Shown here: one piece after another, positions 44,650-52,723 of the stretch
Layout: the number at the start of each line of letters is the position of its first letter
Numbering within the stretch: position 1 is the stretch's first letter
Assembly: GCF_006716425.1 (NCBI RefSeq)
Contig: NZ_VFOZ01000002.1
Location: 124,001 to 188,000 of the forward strand
Source: Actinoallomurus bryophytorum
Lineage (GTDB): Bacteria; Actinomycetota; Actinomycetes; Streptosporangiales; Streptosporangiaceae
Length of the DNA: 64,000 nt
Direction: 5' to 3'
Notes under the pieces: generated by a model
Told to the model about the DNA's origin: nothing
Seen by the model: only the letters and a program-made list of their open reading frames with translations
The model's database searches: none
Translations under genes and position numbers: made by a program

Positions 44650-45270
44650 TCAGAACCAGGGGGCGGGATCTCCAGCGCCTCTGCGGAGGATCTCCGGTTC
44701 GTCCTGGGAGAAATCGATCACCGTCGACGGCACGGCGCCGCACTCGCCGGAGTCGACGATGGCGTCCACCACATGGTCGAGCCTTTCCTTGATCTCCCAG
44801 CCTTGTGTCATGGCTTCGGTCTCGCCGGGCAGGAGCAGAGTGCTCGACAGCAGCGGCTCGCCGAGCTCGGTCAGCAACGCCTGCGTGACGACGCGGTCGG
44901 GGATCCGGACCCCGACGGTCTTCTTCCTGGGATGCAGCAGCCGCCGCGGCACTTCCTTCGTCGCCGGCAGGATGAACGTGTAGCTGCCGGGAGTCGCCGC
45001 CTTGAGCGAGCGGAACAGCGCGGTGTTGACCTGCACGAACTGGCCGAGCTGCGCGAAGTCCCTGCACACGAGGGTGAAGTGGTGGTCACGGTCGAGGCGG
45101 CGGATCTCCCTGATCCGGTCGAGGCCCTCCTTGTTCCCCAGCCGGCACCCGAGCGCGAAGCACGAGTCCGTCGGGTACACGACCAGCCCGTCCGAACGGA
45201 TGAGGTCGACCACCTGCCGGAGCGCCCGAGGTTGCGGATTATCCGGGTGCACATCGAAGTACCTGGCCAT
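44650..45270 (-). CDS. Sua5/YciO/YrdC-family L-threonylcarbamoyladenylate synthase
   Basis: A 206-residue YrdC-fold enzyme; the family forms threonylcarbamoyl-AMP for tRNA t6A modification. Visible are GLVVYPTDSCFALGC, KTVGVRIPD and the SSTLLLPGETEAMT segment. As a short YrdC/YciO-type protein it may be a paralogue of the housekeeping enzyme. Monocistronic, convergent to the FadD operon. Confidence 0.85.
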   Translation of the reverse strand: MARYFDVHPDNPQPRALRQVVDLIRSDGLVVYPTDSCFALGCRLGNKEGLDRIREIRRLDRDHHFTLVCRDFAQLGQFVQVNTALFRSLKAATPGSYTFILPATKEVPRRLLHPRKKTVGVRIPDRVVTQALLTELGEPLLSSTLLLPGETEAMTQGWEIKERLDHVVDAIVDSGECGAVPSTVIDFSQDEPEILRRGAGDPAPWF

Positions 45271-45297
45271 TCACGACAGTTTAGGGCGCGGTTCCTG

Positions 45298-46392
45298 TCA
45301 GCTCTTGCACGGATCGACTCCTCGCGTACCGGGACGGGCGATGTGGCGCTCGTCGAGAAGCCGTTCCAGCACCGCCGGCCACGCCGCCATGATCCCGTCG
45401 GCGCAGGCGTCGATGAGGGTGTTGTACGCCGCCTCGTCCTCCGGCGCCGTACCGCTGAACCACACGTGGACCGCGTATCCGTCCGCGTGTGCGCGGGCGA
45501 CGAACTCCGGGGTGGCGACCGGGATCCCGTTGAACCGTACGGGGATCTGCAGGGCCTTCGTCCCGTCGATCGGTCGCGTGCCGGAGAAGAAGTACGCCGA
45601 CAGCTCGTTCTGGCCGGGCGCCAGCGCGATCCGTGGCGCGAGGCGGTGGAAGGTGGCCAGGGCGGCGTCGTTGAACGAGGTCACGATGACGTCGGTGCGA
45701 CCGGCCCGGTTCAGGAAGCCCGCGAGCAGCCGCGCGTTGTGCTCGAACGACTCGACGTCGGTGTCGCTGGTGCCCTTGATCTCCATGTTGATCGGCACGT
45801 GCGGGAACGCGCGGAACACGTCGCGCAGCGAGGGAATGGCGAAGTCGCTCGCCCGGTACCCCCTCGGCGGCTTGCGGTGGTGGGTCCGCACACCGCGCAG
45901 CGGATACGACTCCGGCGGCAGTCCGGGTACGGCGCTGCGGCCGGGGACGAAGTTGTACGCCGCGTCCAGAGCGTTCACCTGGCGGTACGTCAGATCGCGT
46001 ACGAGGCCGGTGCCGCTGGTCGTCGCGTCCACCGACGAGTTGTGGATCACCACCAGCCGATCGTCCGCGGTCGACTCGACATCCAGCTCCACCATGTCGG
46101 CGCCGAGCGCGACCGCCCGTTTGAACGCGTACAACGTGTCGGCGGGCGCCTCGTTCTCACCGCCGGCATGCGCCATGTTCAAGAACCGCCGGTGCAGCCA
46201 CGGATTCCCGCTCGGGTGCGCGGCCGCATGGTCATCGGCTCGGGCGCCGGCCGAGGCCGGGGCGGCCGAGCCCGGACCGGCGGCGATCGCCATCAGCAGC
46301 GTGACGAACACGGCCACGCGCGCGGACGGATGGCGCGCGGTGCGGGCGTGGTCGGACCTGTGGTCGCGCTTGTACGACACGGAGGCTCCCAT
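45298..46392 (-). CDS. Secreted glycerophosphodiester phosphodiesterase
   Basis: A secreted GDPD-family TIM barrel that would hydrolyse glycerophosphodiesters of lipid or teichoic-acid origin. A signal segment (ARVAVFVTLLMAIAAGPGSA) precedes HAGGENEAPADTL (substrate/catalytic His), ELDVESTADDRLVVIHN (Glu, Asp, His) and the EIKGTSD metal-binding Glu. The ATG at 46392 is preferred for the signal peptide length; ATG 46446 is also possible. The ribosome site is weak. Confidence 0.85.
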   Translation of the reverse strand: MGASVSYKRDHRSDHARTARHPSARVAVFVTLLMAIAAGPGSAAPASAGARADDHAAAHPSGNPWLHRRFLNMAHAGGENEAPADTLYAFKRAVALGADMVELDVESTADDRLVVIHNSSVDATTSGTGLVRDLTYRQVNALDAAYNFVPGRSAVPGLPPESYPLRGVRTHHRKPPRGYRASDFAIPSLRDVFRAFPHVPINMEIKGTSDTDVESFEHNARLLAGFLNRAGRTDVIVTSFNDAALATFHRLAPRIALAPGQNELSAYFFSGTRPIDGTKALQIPVRFNGIPVATPEFVARAHADGYAVHVWFSGTAPEDEAAYNTLIDACADGIMAAWPAVLERLLDERHIARPGTRGVDPCKS

Positions 46393-46585
46393 CGGGGTAC
46401 GTCGGCCGGAGCCCCACTGTGGCCCCTTCGGGAACCCTTGCACCATCTCCAGGCCCGGCCGGAAACGGCCCCGATTGATATGACCCTTAAATTTAGTCTT
46501 GACAGAAGGGCGTCACGAGACGAATCTACGGCTGATAGAGCGCTCTCTGAGGAGCTCCCCCCGCCTCGCCACTCAGGAGACCCCT

Positions 46586-48685
46586 ATGTCACCGGCACCA
46601 TTTCCGAATCGGTTCGTGCGGTCGTGGAACAGGATGGTGATCGGGCCGATGGGGTCCGTTGCCCGGTACATCGGGGCACGGGTGATCCCATCCGTATCCC
46701 GCGGTCGCTCGCTCAGGCGCCGATCGGTCCTGGCCATGATGGCGCTCGTGGGCGCCTGCCTGAGCGGCGTCGTGACCGCGGCCGTCGTCGGCGCCCCCTC
46801 CGCGTACGCCGACCCCGTACCCCCGCCCCCGTCCGGCTGGTCGACCGTGTTCAGCGACAACTTCGCCGGGACCGCCGGGTCACCGCCCTCGTCGGCGAAC
46901 TGGTTCTACGACATCGGCACCGGCTTCGGCACGGGCGAGAAGGAGCAGACCACCAGCTCGACCGCCAACTCGTACCTGGACGGGAACGGGCACCTGGTGC
47001 TCAAGGCCATCAACAACGGCGGCACGTGGACCTCGGCCCGGCTCGAGAGCACGCGCGACGACTTCCAGGCGCCGCCCGGCGGCAAGATGGAGATGACGGC
47101 GTCGATCCAGCAGCCCAACCCGGCGAACGGCCTGGGGTACTGGCCCGCGTTCTGGGCCCTGGGTTCGCCGATGCGCGCCGGAGGCGGCTGGCCCGGCTCC
47201 GGTGAGATCGACATGATGGAGGACGTCAACGGCCTGAACCAGGCCTCGCAGACCCTGCACGACTCGGCCAACAGCCCCGGGCATGGGCTGATCTCCTGCC
47301 CGAACACCGCCTCGACCTGCCAGACCGGCTACCACACGTACTCGGTGATCATCGACCGTACGAACACCAGCGCCGAGACGCTGCAGTTCCTCATGGACGA
47401 CACGGTGGAGAGCACCATCACCGAGGCGTCGGTCGGCACCGCCGCCTGGCAGCAGGCCATCGACCACGGGTTCTTCATCATCTGGGACCTGGCGATCGGG
47501 GGCAACTACCCCGACGGGATATGCGGCTGCACGACGCCGACCTCCGCCACCACCTCCGGTGCCTCGATGAGCGTCGGCTACGTGGCGGTGTACGAGCAGG
47601 GCGGCAACTCCACCCCCACCGCCACGGCCACCGCGACGGGTGCGGTGAAGGGCATCAACGGCCTGTGCCTGACGAACCAGAACTCGCTGAACACCGAGGG
47701 GAACCCGATCGGCCTCAGCGCGTGCAACGGGAGCGCCGGCGAGGTCTGGTCGACGTACAGCGACAACACCGTACGGGTCCAGGGCGGCTGCCTCGACGTG
47801 GTCAGCGCCGGGACGACCAGCGGCACCAATGTCGACTGGTATCCCTGCAACGGCACGAACGCCCAGGTCTGGAACCATCAGGCCAACGGCACGTTCCTCA
47901 ATCCCAACTCCGGCCTGTGCCTGACCGATCCCGGCGGCAATACCGGGTCCCGGCTCGACATCGAGGCCTGTACCGGTTCCGCGCAGCAGCAGTGGACCCT
48001 GCCTTCCGGCGGCACCGGCAACACCGTGACCGTGACCAGCCCGGGCGGTCAGAGCTCGACCGCCGGCGCCGCGGTCAGCCTGCAGGTTCACGCGACCGAT
48101 TCGGCGTCCGGCCAGACGCTCACCTACAGCGCGAGCGGCCTCCCCGCGGGGCTGTCGATCAACTCCTCGACCGGCCTGATCTCCGGAACGCCGACGACGG
48201 CCGGCACCTCGAACGTCACCGTGACCGCCAAGGACGCCACCGGCGCCAGCGGCTCGGCCTCGTTCGGCTGGACGGTGACCTCCGGCGGCGCCTGTTCGAC
48301 GACGAACCTCGCCCAGGGCAGGACCGCCACCGCGTCGTCGGCGGAATCGGCGGCCTTCCCGGCGTCGAGCGCGGTGGACGGGAACCTCGGCACCCGTTGG
48401 TCGTCGGGCTTCAGTGATCCCCAGTGGCTTCAGGTCGACCTCGGCAGCACACGGTCCATCTGCGGGGTGACCCTGAACTGGGAGGCGGCGTACGCCACCG
48501 CGTTCCAGATCCAGGTCTCCGGCAACGGGACCACCTGGACCACCATCTACTCCACCACGACCGGCACCGGTGGCGTGCAGAATCTCAACGTGAGCGGATC
48601 GGGCCGCTACATCCGGATGTACGGCACCGCGCGGACGACCCAGTACGGCTACTCGCTCTGGGAGTTCCAGGCGTACGGCGCCTGA
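46586..48685 (+). CDS. Secreted GH16 glycanase with ricin-type and F5/8C carbohydrate-binding domains
   Basis: A 699-residue secreted modular enzyme. A long N-terminus with twin Arg and hydrophobic core (RRRSVLAMMALVGACLSG) forms the signal. GH16 spans about 80-330 with catalytic GEIDMMED (Glu207, Asp209, Glu212). A ricin-type beta-trefoil (CBM13, repeats with QNSLNTEGNPIGLSAC and QQWTL) spans about 345-465, a putative Ig/He-PIG domain about 480-565, and an F5/8C discoidin-like CBM32 about 570-699. Probably hydrolyses beta-1,3- or beta-1,4-glucans or galactans. AGGAGA precedes the ATG; a TTGACAG near 46498 may be its -35. Confidence 0.88.
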   Translation: MSPAPFPNRFVRSWNRMVIGPMGSVARYIGARVIPSVSRGRSLRRRSVLAMMALVGACLSGVVTAAVVGAPSAYADPVPPPPSGWSTVFSDNFAGTAGSPPSSANWFYDIGTGFGTGEKEQTTSSTANSYLDGNGHLVLKAINNGGTWTSARLESTRDDFQAPPGGKMEMTASIQQPNPANGLGYWPAFWALGSPMRAGGGWPGSGEIDMMEDVNGLNQASQTLHDSANSPGHGLISCPNTASTCQTGYHTYSVIIDRTNTSAETLQFLMDDTVESTITEASVGTAAWQQAIDHGFFIIWDLAIGGNYPDGICGCTTPTSATTSGASMSVGYVAVYEQGGNSTPTATATATGAVKGINGLCLTNQNSLNTEGNPIGLSACNGSAGEVWSTYSDNTVRVQGGCLDVVSAGTTSGTNVDWYPCNGTNAQVWNHQANGTFLNPNSGLCLTDPGGNTGSRLDIEACTGSAQQQWTLPSGGTGNTVTVTSPGGQSSTAGAAVSLQVHATDSASGQTLTYSASGLPAGLSINSSTGLISGTPTTAGTSNVTVTAKDATGASGSASFGWTVTSGGACSTTNLAQGRTATASSAESAAFPASSAVDGNLGTRWSSGFSDPQWLQVDLGSTRSICGVTLNWEAAYATAFQIQVSGNGTTWTTIYSTTTGTGGVQNLNVSGSGRYIRMYGTARTTQYGYSLWEFQAYGA

Positions 48686-48707
48686 CCACGGATCGGCCGA
48701 CGCGACC

Positions 48708-49742
48708 TCATCGGAGAGGTCGCGGTCGGCTGATCTGGGCGTTGAGCTCGGCTCCGAGCAGCACCGCCAGCGCGGTCACGTACAGGAACAGCAGGGCCGC
48801 GGCGGGCGCCGCCAGGACCCCGTACGCGGGATTGTGGGCGATGGCGGTGGTCAGGAACAGCCGCAGCAGGAGACTGCCGGCGAGCCACAACAGCATGGCG
48901 ACGACGGCGCCGGGCAGTTCACGGCTCCATCGGCCGCGCACGGGCACGGCCAGGTGGTAGAGCGTGACCAGCAGTCCGGTGCAGATCAGGATGAGGACGG
49001 GCCAGTAGCCGTAGCTCACCACCGGGGTGAGCGCGCCGTGGGCCCGTCCTGGAGTGGCCGCGATGATCCAGCCGGGCGCGGCGATGAGCAGCGGAAGGGT
49101 GATGGTCCCGGTGACCAGCGCCCCGAGGTAGAGGGTGAAGGCCAGCACGCGGGCGTGCACGGCGGAGCGGACGTCACGCATGCCGTAGGCGATGGTGATG
49201 GCGTTGACGTAAGTGTTCATCGCCGCCGATCCGGTCCACAGCGCCATGACGAATCCGAGCGAGATGATCCCGCTGCGACCGTGCCGCAGCACGTCGGTGA
49301 GCACCGGCTTGATGATCTCCTCGACGGCCGACGGCGCCAGCACGTGCCCGGCCGCGGCGAGGATCCGGGCCTCGGCTTCGGTCGCGACGTCCGCGCCGAA
49401 CAGCGGGGTCAGGTAACCGATCGTGGCGACCAGGACCAGCAGCAGCGGAGTGAGGGACAGCAGCGCCCAGAACCCGGCTTCGGCCGCCAGCCCCAGCACC
49501 CGGTCCGACCAGGACTGCGCGACGGTACGGCGGACCAACGACCAGATCCACGACAGCCGCCGCCTGAGCCTGAGCCTGGGACCGGACGGGCCAGGCTGCG
49601 GTCGCCGCGCGGTCAGGGAATCGTCCGCCACCGGGGAGGCCGGCGGCGTCTCGGCCGCGCCCTGCTCCTCCGCCGGGCGGTGATCGCTCCGGTCGGCGTC
49701 GTTCTCCTCCGCCGCCGTCGTCCGCCAGGCCCTGATGAACAC
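48708..49742 (-). CDS. YihY/BrkB-family membrane protein
   Basis: A 344-residue YihY-family inner-membrane protein with a hydrophilic Pro/Glu-rich N-terminal extension (about 60 residues) and six predicted membrane segments. The family motifs AAEAGFWALLSLTPLLLVL and YGVLAAPAAALLFLYVTAL are visible. Function unknown, despite old ribonuclease-BN annotation. GTG start 49742. Confidence 0.85.
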   Translation of the reverse strand: MFIRAWRTTAAEENDADRSDHRPAEEQGAAETPPASPVADDSLTARRPQPGPSGPRLRLRRRLSWIWSLVRRTVAQSWSDRVLGLAAEAGFWALLSLTPLLLVLVATIGYLTPLFGADVATEAEARILAAAGHVLAPSAVEEIIKPVLTDVLRHGRSGIISLGFVMALWTGSAAMNTYVNAITIAYGMRDVRSAVHARVLAFTLYLGALVTGTITLPLLIAAPGWIIAATPGRAHGALTPVVSYGYWPVLILICTGLLVTLYHLAVPVRGRWSRELPGAVVAMLLWLAGSLLLRLFLTTAIAHNPAYGVLAAPAAALLFLYVTALAVLLGAELNAQISRPRPLR

Positions 49743-49904
49743 CGGAACGATGAGCCTCCCCTGCCGGGTGACCGGCCAGCCGATCTTTCAGTCAACCTCC
49801 CGCACTTCCGGACGGAAACGGGCAACCTGAGCAAGCCTCATCACCTGCCCTGATGATCAGAGCGTCTTCCCGCCGTTGTCATGCCGGCCGTAGCGCACAG
49901 GACC

Positions 49905-49939
49905 GGCGGCCGGCCCGAGGATTCTCGGGGCCGGCCGCC
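49905..49939 (-). terminator. Terminator hairpin after the GH114 gene
   Basis: About 15 base pairs (GGCGGCCGGCCCGAG with its complement, one bulged G) around a GATT loop, 15 bases past the stop of the minus-strand gene. Confidence 0.75.
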
Positions 49940-49954
49940 GGCCGGTGTGGTGGG

Positions 49955-50803
49955 TCAGACGCCGCGGCAGGGTGTCCGGGTGGCGTCCAGGCTGAGCTTC
50001 TTCTTCAGGGAGTTGAAATTCTGGGCGTTGGCCTTGGAGCAGAACTTGGAGGTCGCGAGGGTGTACTCGACGTTGAAGACGGCCTTCCCGGCGGCCACGT
50101 ACTTGTCATAGCCATAGCCGGTGTCCGCGGTGGTGCACTCGCCGTACGTCCAGCACTCCTCGTTGAGGGCCCAGTCGAAGTACGGCTGGAGCGACTGGAG
50201 CTGGTCGATGTCGTTCTTGAGCCCGACCGACAGCCCGCGGTTGTGAGCCTCGTTCGCCAGCCAGGAGTTGAACTTCAGCTGGTCGTTCGCGGTGAGCGGG
50301 AATCCGGAGTCGTTGGTGTAGCCGTCGACGTTGTCGAACTCGACGGCGTCGAAGCCCTTGGTCTTGCACATGTCCATGCGCTTCTTCAGGACCGTGCCGA
50401 GCGTTCCGGTGTACTGCCGGACGTCCAGCCAGCGTTCGCCCGCCCAGCCGTCGACGTCGCTGCCGAGCACGCTGCTGGGGAAGTCGCCGGCGTCCGGTCG
50501 CCAGTTCTCATACGTGCCGGCGCTGATGTAGCACACGACCTTGCGACCGGACTTGGTGGAGTGCAGCTGTGACACGTTACCGGCGGTGGCGTCGAAGCCG
50601 TCGATGTCGTACATGGTGACGTCGAGATACGGCGCGGACGGCACCGCGGACAACTGCCACTGCCAGCTCGTGTTCAACGCCGGCTTCCAGCAGCCGGAAC
50701 ACGAGACGGGGGCCGGGAGACTCGCCGCCTCGGACGGCACTCCCCAGCAGAGGATCAGAGCCGCGCTGACGGCGGCGACGATGAGACGTACTGTACGGCG
50801 CAT
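49955..50803 (-). CDS. Secreted GH114 endo-alpha-1,4-polygalactosaminidase family protein
   Basis: A 282-residue secreted protein with a signal peptide (LIVAAVSAALILCWGVPSEA) and the GH114 barrel: YDIDGFDATAGNV, KVVCYISAGTYENWRPD, the catalytic-region GFDAVEFDNVDGY and VGLKNDIDQL. GH114 enzymes cleave galactosaminoglycans such as fungal GAG or Pel-type biofilm polymers. GAGGAGCG precedes the ATG at 50803. Together with PL7 and GH16 it forms a set of secreted glycanases. Confidence 0.87.
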   Translation of the reverse strand: MRRTVRLIVAAVSAALILCWGVPSEAASLPAPVSCSGCWKPALNTSWQWQLSAVPSAPYLDVTMYDIDGFDATAGNVSQLHSTKSGRKVVCYISAGTYENWRPDAGDFPSSVLGSDVDGWAGERWLDVRQYTGTLGTVLKKRMDMCKTKGFDAVEFDNVDGYTNDSGFPLTANDQLKFNSWLANEAHNRGLSVGLKNDIDQLQSLQPYFDWALNEECWTYGECTTADTGYGYDKYVAAGKAVFNVEYTLATSKFCSKANAQNFNSLKKKLSLDATRTPCRGV

Positions 50804-51143
50804 GGGCGCTCCTCGTAAGTCGAAGAAACAAGGGGCGGCATACGCGCTGTTCCACACTCCCCGCACTGGCCGGCCCCGGGATCACCGCGGCAGCCGGGGT
50901 GGCATCGCCCATCAGGATCAGCAGGACTGACGCCAGCACGCGAAAGAGCTCTCCTTCCCTCGACCAGATCGAAGGATCGCTCATTCGCGGCCACTCATCA
51001 AGCATTTCCCCAAAGATCGCCCGATTGTTTACACATCACCGGAACAGAGCCTTTTCAACATGACCCCGTCCGCGTGGAAAGACCGCCGGTCAGGAGACAT
51101 CCGTGCGGGATGCCGACGAGGCGGTCGGCGCGGTCAGGTGCGG

Positions 51144-51581
51144 TCAGGTGCGTCGGAACTCGAGCACGGGGATCGTGCGGATGCCCTCTGCGCTGCGTGC
51201 GTACTCGGCGAAGCCCGGGTAGCGGCGGGCCTGTTCGGCGTAGATCCGGTCGCGCTCCTCACCGGCCAGGTCGCGTGCCTGGACCTGGTAGGTCTCGGTG
51301 CCACGCTCGATGACGGCCGTCCCGGCCGCGACGATGTTGTAGTACCAGTCCGGGTTCGACGGCGCGCCGGCCTTGGTGGCGAACACGTAGATCACGTCGC
51401 CGTCGCCGTCACCGTCGTCCGGCAGGTACATCATCGGGTTGACGTACTCACGTCCGCTCTTACGGCCCCGGTGATGCACCAGCACCATGGGGGCGTCTTC
51501 GAAGTTGCCACTCACCTGGCCGCCGTTCGCACGGAACTCGGCGATGGTCTTCGCGTTCCAGTCGTTGGGCTCTGAGGTCAT
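51144..51581 (-). CDS. Deazaflavin (F420)-dependent nitroreductase-family protein, Ddn-like
   Basis: A 145-residue split-beta-barrel protein of the Ddn/F420H2-dependent quinone-reductase family: MVLVHHRGRKSGREYVNPMM, FATKAGAPSNPDWYYNI and EERDRIYAEQARRYPGFAEY. It would reduce quinones or related substrates with F420H2. GGAAGGAG precedes the ATG; the larger open frame upstream is spurious. Confidence 0.87.
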   Translation of the reverse strand: MTSEPNDWNAKTIAEFRANGGQVSGNFEDAPMVLVHHRGRKSGREYVNPMMYLPDDGDGDGDVIYVFATKAGAPSNPDWYYNIVAAGTAVIERGTETYQVQARDLAGEERDRIYAEQARRYPGFAEYARSAEGIRTIPVLEFRRT

Positions 51582-51622
51582 CACGCCACTCCTTCCCGGT
51601 GGATCCTCGATCCACCGCCTGC

Positions 51623-51800
51623 TCAGCCGCAGGCCTCCGAGTGTCGGCCCCATGTTTCCAGGCATACCACCCGGGTGGCGACGGCGGGCTCTCCCGCGAA
51701 GACGATGTCCGGCGGGCGTGTGCCGTCCTGCATGGGGGTTACGCCGATCGACTCGTCGGTGAGCGTCCCGTCCTCGGTGAAGGCCACCAGCCGGCCTCCG
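51623..51800 (-). pseudogene. Possible protein relic beside the MFS fragment
   Basis: The minus-strand frame ending in TGA at 51623-51625 reads like protein (GRLVAFTEDGTLTDESIGV, then PPDIVFAGEPAVATRVV) but has no start and ends at about 51800, where homology to an MFS gene begins on the other strand. It is probably a leftover of a rearrangement. The family is not recognised. Confidence 0.3.
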
Positions 51801-52338
51801 CGGTGGCGGCGCGTCGGTGGGCTTCGCGATGCTCGTCACCGCGCGGGCCTGCCAAGGCGTGTTCGGGGCGATGCTCCCCCCGGCCGCTCTCGCCCTGCTG
51901 AGCACGACGTTCAGCGACCCGAAGGAGGAGGGCAAGGCGTCCGGCGTGTTCGGGCGCCGGCGCCGGCAGCGCGGTCGGCCTGCTGCTCGGCGGGACACTG
52001 ACCGAGTACCTGTCGTGGCGCTGGTGCCTCTACATCAACCTGGTGTTCGCGGGGCTCGCCCTGGCCGGCGGCGCGGTGCTGCTCAAGCACCACCCGCGCC
52101 GGCCCGGCGCCCGCCTCGACTGGGGCGGCGTGGTCACCGTCTCCGGCGGCGTCTTCTGCCTGGTCTATGGGTTCTCCGGCGCGGCCATGAACTCATGGTC
52201 GACCGCCTCGACCTGGGGTCTCCTCGCCGCCGGGGTGGTGCTGCTGGTCATCTTCGCGGTGTGGCAGGGCCGTGCGGCCGACCCGCTGCTGCCGCGCCGA
52301 CTGCTCACCACTCAGGTCGAACCGCCTCGTCACCGCTA
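51800..52338 (+). pseudogene. Decayed MFS (DHA2-type) transporter gene, internal fragment with frameshift
   Basis: Homology begins around 51800 (VGFAMLVTARACQG, then GAMLPPAALALLST) and runs to about 51957 in one frame, then continues in the next from about 51959 (GAGSAVGLLLGGTL, WRWCLYINLVFAGL, DWGGVVTVSGG) to 52318. A one-base insertion (or two-base loss) within the GC-rich run at 51951-51966 accounts for the shift. Both the N-terminal and the C-terminal helices are missing. Confidence 0.7.
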
Positions 52339-52339
52339 G

Positions 52340-52460
52340 GGTGGCCACGAGGTCTCCGGATTACAGGTTCTTCTTGGTCGATGAACCCTCTACCGGAGAC
52401 CTCACTGCTTAGAGGCCACGACACACCGCCACACATCAGACTTCGAGACAGGCCCTAGCG
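52340..52460. mobile_element. Possible insertion-sequence remnant
   Basis: An 11-base inverted repeat, GAGGTCTCCGG (52349-52359) and its complement CCGGAGACCTC (52393-52403), is followed by CTTCGAGACAGGCCCTAG (52441-52458), which looks like the terminal repeat (GGGCCTGTCTCGAAG) of some actinobacterial IS5/IS4-type elements. GGCCACGA is directly repeated at 52342 and 52414. No transposase frame remains. Identity as an IS end is from memory and tentative. Confidence 0.4.
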
Positions 52461-52472
52461 TCTGAAATGCTT

Positions 52473-52514
52473 CGAATCACAGGTCGCGACATTGCCGTCG
52501 CGACCTGTGATTCG
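52473..52514 (-). terminator. 18-base-pair hairpin after precursor peptide A
   Basis: CGAATCACAGGTCGCGAC pairs perfectly with its complement around the loop ATTGCC (52491-52496). It follows the precursor A stop by 14 bases. A near-identical hairpin (same loop, compensated arm change) follows precursor B at 55216-55249. Confidence 0.8.
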
Positions 52515-52528
52515 CCTTACTCGTGCCC

Positions 52529-52597
52529 TTAGGCGTTGTCGCCGCAGAAACCTGTTGTTTCGAGCTTGTCCAGCTTGCGGATTTCGATTACGTCCAT
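52529..52597 (-). CDS. Putative RiPP precursor peptide A (22 residues)
   Basis: A 22-codon ORF too short for usual gene finding. The peptide opens with MDVIEIRKLDKLETTGFC and closes with GDNA. It is paralogous to precursor B: IEIRKLD, then (K/Q)(L/I)ETT(G/S)FC is shared, while the last four residues differ (GDNA against ATEM), as expected for a conserved leader and a variable core. GGAGAGG lies 10 bases before the ATG. It has its own promoter, is followed by a strong hairpin, and lies downstream of the M50/ThiF-like pair on the same strand. Function is inferred. Confidence 0.75.
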   Translation of the reverse strand: MDVIEIRKLDKLETTGFCGDNA

Positions 52598-52676
52598 TTT
52601 GACATATCCTCTCCAGGCCGGCGGGCCGCGGCGGTATTGCGAGTTTGCCATTACGTTGGCGGCCCTGGATTCAACT

Positions 52677-52722
52677 GATCATAAGTGATCGTAGATGCGC
52701 CTCAGAGTCTTGGCAATACCTT
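52677..52722 (-). promoter_or_regulatory. Promoter and palindrome of precursor A
   Basis: Read on the minus strand, TTGCCA (-35 type) and TACGAT (-10 type) are 17 bases apart. The -10 runs into GATCA-CTTA-TGATC (52677-52690), a likely operator. The same elements precede precursor B with an 18-base spacer. Confidence 0.65.
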
Positions 52723-52723
52723 C

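Larger units (their letters stand above)
52473..52722 (-). repeat. Duplicated peptide cassette, copy A
   Basis: About 250 bases holding a promoter, palindrome, leader, precursor peptide gene and hairpin; homologous along its full length to copy B (55216-55466). Strictly conserved islands are CTTGGCAATACCTT at the outer edge, GATCA-N4-TGATC, the ribosome-site region, the peptide leader and the hairpin. Its edge lies 2 bases from the stop of the M50 gene. Confidence 0.8.
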
